Assembly: GCA_001792465.1 (NCBI GenBank)
Contig: MGGO01000028.1
Location: forward strand, 1,355-17,371
Reading direction: 5' to 3'
DNA length: 16,017 nt
From: Candidatus Woesebacteria bacterium RIFCSPHIGHO2_01_FULL_44_10
GTDB taxonomy: Bacteria > Patescibacteriota > Microgenomatia > UBA8517
Below are positions 13,709 to 16,017 of this stretch, one piece after another. Positions within the stretch are counted from its first letter, which is position 1. Each line of letters begins with the position of its first letter. Under the pieces are notes generated by a model that searched no databases, was not told the DNA's origin, and saw only the letters and a program-made list of their open reading frames with translations. Made by a program: the position numbers and the translations under genes.

Positions 13709-13732
13709 GCAATCAATGGAATTGAGTGCTTA
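13706..13732 (+). promoter_or_regulatory. Second CIRCE operator (HrcA site) upstream of dnaJ
   Basis: CTAGCAATC, 9-nt spacer (13715-13723), GAGTGCTTA: 15 of 18 arm positions match the CIRCE consensus, with the correct 9-nt spacing. It overlaps the dnaJ -35 box on one side and the -35 of the divergent peptidase-like gene on the other, so HrcA could repress both. Confidence 0.82.
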
Positions 13733-13758
13733 ACAACTTCATGAGAAACTGCTACAAT
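13730..13758 (+). promoter_or_regulatory. Promoter of dnaJ (leaderless)
   Basis: TTAACA (13730-13735), a 17-bp spacer and TACAAT (13753-13758), each one base from consensus. The start is predicted near 13765, 0-2 nt before ATG 13767. The -35 begins inside the right CIRCE arm. Confidence 0.65.
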
Positions 13759-13766
13759 TTCTTCAT

Positions 13767-14624
13767 ATGCCAAATGGGAAAAGTGACTATTATGATATTT
13801 TGGGGGTCAGCAAGGGGGCCTCGGCTGATGAAATAAAAAAGGCGTACCGGAAACAGGCCCTCGAATGGCATCCGGATAAGCACAAAGACAATAAAGAAGC
13901 AGCTGAGAAGCGGTTCAAAGAAATAAACGAGGCGTATCAGGTTCTTTCTGATTCCAAGAAAAAACAAACTTACGACCAGTTTGGCCATCGGGCTTTTGCC
14001 GGTGGCGGGTCACCATTCGGTGGCCAGCAGGGTCAGTGGGGGCCATTTACTTATACTTACTCTTCGACAGGCAACGGTCAGCCGTCTGGGAACTTCGATT
14101 TTGGCGACCCGTTTGATATTTTTGAGCAGTTTTTTGGTGGGTCACCATTCGGCACCCGCCAACGCAAACCACGTTATTCCATAGCGCTTGATTTTATGGA
14201 AGCAGTTGAGGGTGTAGAAAAAGAGGTTAGCATCGAGGGTAAAAAGCGAACCATTAAAATTCCGGCTGGAATTGACGAGGGTCAAAGCATTAACTTTGAC
14301 GACTTTGTGTTGACGGTTAACATCAAACCGGACAAAACTTTTGAACGTGATGGTGCTGACGTTTATATTCACCAACAAGTCCCGCTTTCCATGCTTTTCT
14401 TGGGGGGCACTGTAGAGGTTCCTACAGTCACGGATTTGGTAAAGCTCAAAATTCGTCCAGGTACACAGCCTGGGACAATGTTTCGCCTGCAAGGAAAAGG
14501 TATCAAGAGATTGCGCGGCGGGGGTTATGGGGATGAATATGTACGCATCGGGGTTGAAATCCCCTCTCGCCCCACCCGGCAGCAGAAGAAATTAGTTGAG
14601 GAGTTGAAAAAAGAGGGGCTATAG
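13767..14624 (+). CDS. dnaJ: DnaJ/CbpA-type J-domain co-chaperone without zinc finger
   Basis: 285 residues. The J domain at ~7-72 has YYDILGVSKGASADEIKKAY and the HPD motif at 35-37 that stimulates DnaK ATPase. A Gly/Phe/Ser-rich linker covers ~76-133 (including GDPFDIFEQFFGG). Two C-terminal beta domains follow, with RTIKIPAGIDEGQSI, the DVYIHQQVPLSMLFLGGTVE strand and LKIRPGTQPGTMFRLQGKGI. The four CxxCxGxG repeats of type A DnaJ are absent, so it is the type B/CbpA architecture; it may be the main DnaJ in a reduced genome. It is controlled by its own CIRCE and leaderless promoter, apart from hrcA-grpE-dnaK. Confidence 0.95.
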   Translation: MPNGKSDYYDILGVSKGASADEIKKAYRKQALEWHPDKHKDNKEAAEKRFKEINEAYQVLSDSKKKQTYDQFGHRAFAGGGSPFGGQQGQWGPFTYTYSSTGNGQPSGNFDFGDPFDIFEQFFGGSPFGTRQRKPRYSIALDFMEAVEGVEKEVSIEGKKRTIKIPAGIDEGQSINFDDFVLTVNIKPDKTFERDGADVYIHQQVPLSMLFLGGTVEVPTVTDLVKLKIRPGTQPGTMFRLQGKGIKRLRGGGYGDEYVRIGVEIPSRPTRQQKKLVEELKKEGL

Positions 14625-14630
14625 TACAAT
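14604..14630 (+). promoter_or_regulatory. Weak candidate promoter for the small membrane-protein genes
   Basis: TACAAT (14625-14630) ends 6 nt before ATG 14637, again a leaderless spacing. TTGAAA at 14604-14609 is only 15 bp upstream, shorter than ideal. The box lies directly after the dnaJ stop codon. Confidence 0.35.
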
Positions 14631-14636
14631 TAAGTT

Positions 14637-14861
14637 ATGGGCAATTTGCTTTTGGTCCTGGCTCCGAAGAGAGCTCGGTTTTCAAGAGAGATCCTAGACA
14701 AACTTTGTGATATTTTTATTGGGTTGGGACACCTTGCTGTAGGTTCGATTATCCTTCCGTTTGCGTTTGACAGAGGGGATGTTAGATTTGTATTATTAGG
14801 TGCAATAGCAGCGCTGGTTTCCTGGTCAGTGAGTATTTGGTTGATAAGCAAAGTAAAATGA
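14637..14861 (+). CDS. Small two-helix membrane protein, unknown function
   Basis: 74 residues. A basic amphipathic start (APKRARFSREILDKL) is followed by two hydrophobic segments at about 24-43 (DIFIGLGHLAVGSIILPFAF) and 49-70 (RFVLLGAIAALVSWSVSIWL), ending in SKVK. I do not recognise the family. It begins 12 nt after the dnaJ stop, and its TGA overlaps the next ATG by 4 nt (ATGA), so the two small genes are probably translated together. The overlap and a good -10 box suggest it is real despite its size. Confidence 0.6.
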   Translation: MGNLLLVLAPKRARFSREILDKLCDIFIGLGHLAVGSIILPFAFDRGDVRFVLLGAIAALVSWSVSIWLISKVK

Positions 14862-14971
14862 ATGATTTTTTTATTTTCTATTTGACGCTGGCGATTCTTC
14901 TCCTTGCTGGTGTCTTGTTGGTCCTTCCTACACTGGTTCACGGGCCAAAGGAAGGAAAATCCAAGCGTTGA
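14858..14971 (+). CDS. Very small single-helix membrane protein, unknown function
   Basis: 37 residues: MNDFFIFYLTLAILLLAGVL and then LVLPTLVHGPKEGKSKR. One hydrophobic helix (~4-25) and a short basic tail give a clear membrane-peptide profile with the positive end inside. Its ATG overlaps the stop of the preceding small membrane gene (ATGA). No family is recognised. Evidence is limited to frame, overlap and composition. Confidence 0.5.
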   Translation: MNDFFIFYLTLAILLLAGVLLVLPTLVHGPKEGKSKR

Positions 14972-14996
14972 CTTCGTAAACTTTGGGTAGTAAACT
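14968..14996 (+). promoter_or_regulatory. Candidate nusA promoter
   Basis: TTGACT (14968-14973), a 17-bp spacer and TAAACT (14991-14996). An overlapping TACAAT (14996-15001) is an alternative -10 without a spaced -35. Either gives a leader of about 40-47 nt, in contrast to the leaderless genes nearby. Confidence 0.4.
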
Positions 14997-15020
14997 ACAA
15001 TCAGATTTAGAGAGGAGAGA

Positions 15021-15043
15021 GGTGGGTGAGGCCCACCTTTTTT
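15021..15043 (+). terminator. Intrinsic terminator or attenuator directly before nusA
   Basis: GGTGGG (15021-15026) pairs with CCCACC (15032-15037) around the loop TGAGG, followed at once by six T. It is the only strong rho-independent terminator signal in the window. It lies 6 nt before the nusA ATG, so it either ends transcripts from the dnaJ side or, if the promoter at 14968 is used, sits in the nusA leader as an attenuator. Confidence 0.7.
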
Positions 15044-15049
15044 ATTAGT

Positions 15050-16017
15050 ATGCAAACACCAAGAACTGAATTTGCCCAAGCTTTGAAAGCCATCGCCAAT
15101 GAGCGGGGGCTCGATGCTAGTGTTATCTTGGAAAGCATTAAAGTTGCCATTATTGCTGCTCTCAAAAGAGATGAAAAAGAGCGGGGTACCGAGGTTGAAG
15201 AATTTGACTACGAAGCCCAGATTGATTCTGTAAGTGGGGAAACAAAAATTTTTGCCTGGCCCCTGGAAAAACCTGAAGAGAAAAAGGACGTTACCCCTCC
15301 TGGTTTTGGCCGTATTGCTGCCATGACAGCTAAGCAGGTTATTCACCAAAAAATCCGTGAGGCTGAGAAGGATGCGATCATGGATGAGTTTGGTGGCAGA
15401 GTTGGAAACCTAATTTCTGGTGTTGTTTTGAGGTTTGATGGCCCGAATGTACGAATCGACATTGGACGTACGGAAGGGACGATGCCGGCTGAAGAAAGAG
15501 TTCCTACCGAGCGGCTCACCAGCGGCCAAAGAATGACTTTTTTGATGAAGGTCATTGAAGAGACGCCGCGCGGCAAGCAAATTATCCTTTCCCGAGCGGA
15601 CAGTCAATTTGTCAAAAAGCTCTTTGAGCGTGAGGTCCCGGAAATTTCTTCGGGTAGCGTGGAAATAAAAGTCATTGCGAGAGACCCCGGGGTCAGGACA
15701 AAAATTGCCGTTTTTTCAAACCAATCGGGAGTTGATCCGGTCGGAAGCTGTGTCGGCCAAAAAGGTGTTCGTGTCCAGGCGGTTACAAATGAGCTGGGAG
15801 GAGAAAGGGTTGATATTATTCCCTGGACCGAGGATGAGGCAGAGTTAATTAAATCAGCGCTCTCACCAGTCGAAGTAATAAACATTAAATTAAACAAAAA
15901 GAAAAATGAAGCCAAGGTGACGGTTCCCGAAGATTCACTTTCCATGGCCATTGGTGCCAACGGCCAGAACGTTCGCCTGGCCGCAAAGCTAACCAATTGG
16001 CAGATTGAAGTTGAAGG
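15050..16017 (+). CDS. nusA: Transcription termination/antitermination factor NusA, 3' end outside window
   Basis: 322 codons are seen and the gene runs off the window. NusA binds RNA polymerase and nascent RNA, promoting hairpin pausing and termination. The N-terminal polymerase-binding domain starts TEFAQALKAIANERGLDAS and VILESIKVAIIAALKRD. The S1 domain begins about residue 115 (GRVGNLISGVV) with RIDIGRTEGTMPAEERVP. KH1 shows ARDPGVRTKIAVFS and VGQKGVRVQAVTNELGGERV, with DIIPW after it. KH2 begins about residue 280 and shows MAIGANGQNVRLAAKLTNWQ. ATG 15050 has no adjacent Shine-Dalgarno sequence; AGGAG lies 33 nt upstream, ahead of the hairpin. The usual neighbours (rimP upstream) are absent. 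Confidence 0.96.
   Translation, partial: MQTPRTEFAQALKAIANERGLDASVILESIKVAIIAALKRDEKERGTEVEEFDYEAQIDSVSGETKIFAWPLEKPEEKKDVTPPGFGRIAAMTAKQVIHQKIREAEKDAIMDEFGGRVGNLISGVVLRFDGPNVRIDIGRTEGTMPAEERVPTERLTSGQRMTFLMKVIEETPRGKQIILSRADSQFVKKLFEREVPEISSGSVEIKVIARDPGVRTKIAVFSNQSGVDPVGSCVGQKGVRVQAVTNELGGERVDIIPWTEDEAELIKSALSPVEVINIKLNKKKNEAKVTVPEDSLSMAIGANGQNVRLAAKLTNWQIEVE

Noticed and set aside
13674..13712. Upstream ATGs of the peptidase-like gene (to 13712)
   Set aside because: They would place coding sequence over the TATAAT box and CIRCE arm; ATG 13673 has proper leaderless spacing.

Overview
The window looks like a chromosomal segment of a Patescibacteria (Candidate Phyla Radiation) bacterium, probably of the Microgenomates type. 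The signs are compact genes with little spacing, a short HrcA without room for its usual dimerising insert, a fibronectin-type surface protein next to type IV pilus genes, small unassigned membrane proteins, and almost no Shine-Dalgarno sequences. Several genes have a good -10 box only 6-9 nt before the start codon, so their mRNAs are probably leaderless. The standard genetic code fits: TGA ends pilO, murJ and a small ORF. The taxonomic call is inference.

Layout. Bases 1-2695 (minus strand) form a tight operon: rpsT, pilN, pilO, a small one-helix membrane protein, and a large secreted fibronectin III/Ig-like protein cut by the window edge. murJ (lipid II flippase) diverges from it. The heat-shock operon hrcA-grpE-dnaK follows. 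Its promoter carries a near-consensus CIRCE operator (4387-4413) overlapping the murJ stop codon. A second CIRCE (13706-13732) lies before dnaJ, 6 kb away. HrcA therefore very likely controls both, and possibly a divergent gene with a Cys/His/Asp pattern like papain/C39-type peptidases. After dnaJ come two small membrane ORFs and nusA, which has a terminator-like hairpin in its leader and runs off the window.

Between dnaK and the peptidase-like gene sits an accessory island (about 7510-12954) that separates the two HrcA-controlled units. It is punctuated by four copies of one ~150-bp element with terminal inverted repeats: R0 (inverted half copy touching dnaK), R1, R2 and R3. Inside are a type II toxin-antitoxin pair whose RelE-like toxin has an in-frame stop, a short UvrA-like ABC ATPase (drug-resistance UvrA paralogue type, no UvrB-binding domain) behind a 12-codon leader ORF, a DUF2958 protein, a CHAT-protease-like gene cut off by R3 and lacking its catalytic Cys, and a truncated IS21-type transposase. 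R3 is a mosaic of R2 (left half) and R1 (right half), so the copies have recombined.

The points most worth following up are the repeat-bounded cassette island, the leader peptide ahead of the UvrA-like gene, the two CIRCE sites with leaderless promoters, and the peptidase-like gene sharing the dnaJ control region.
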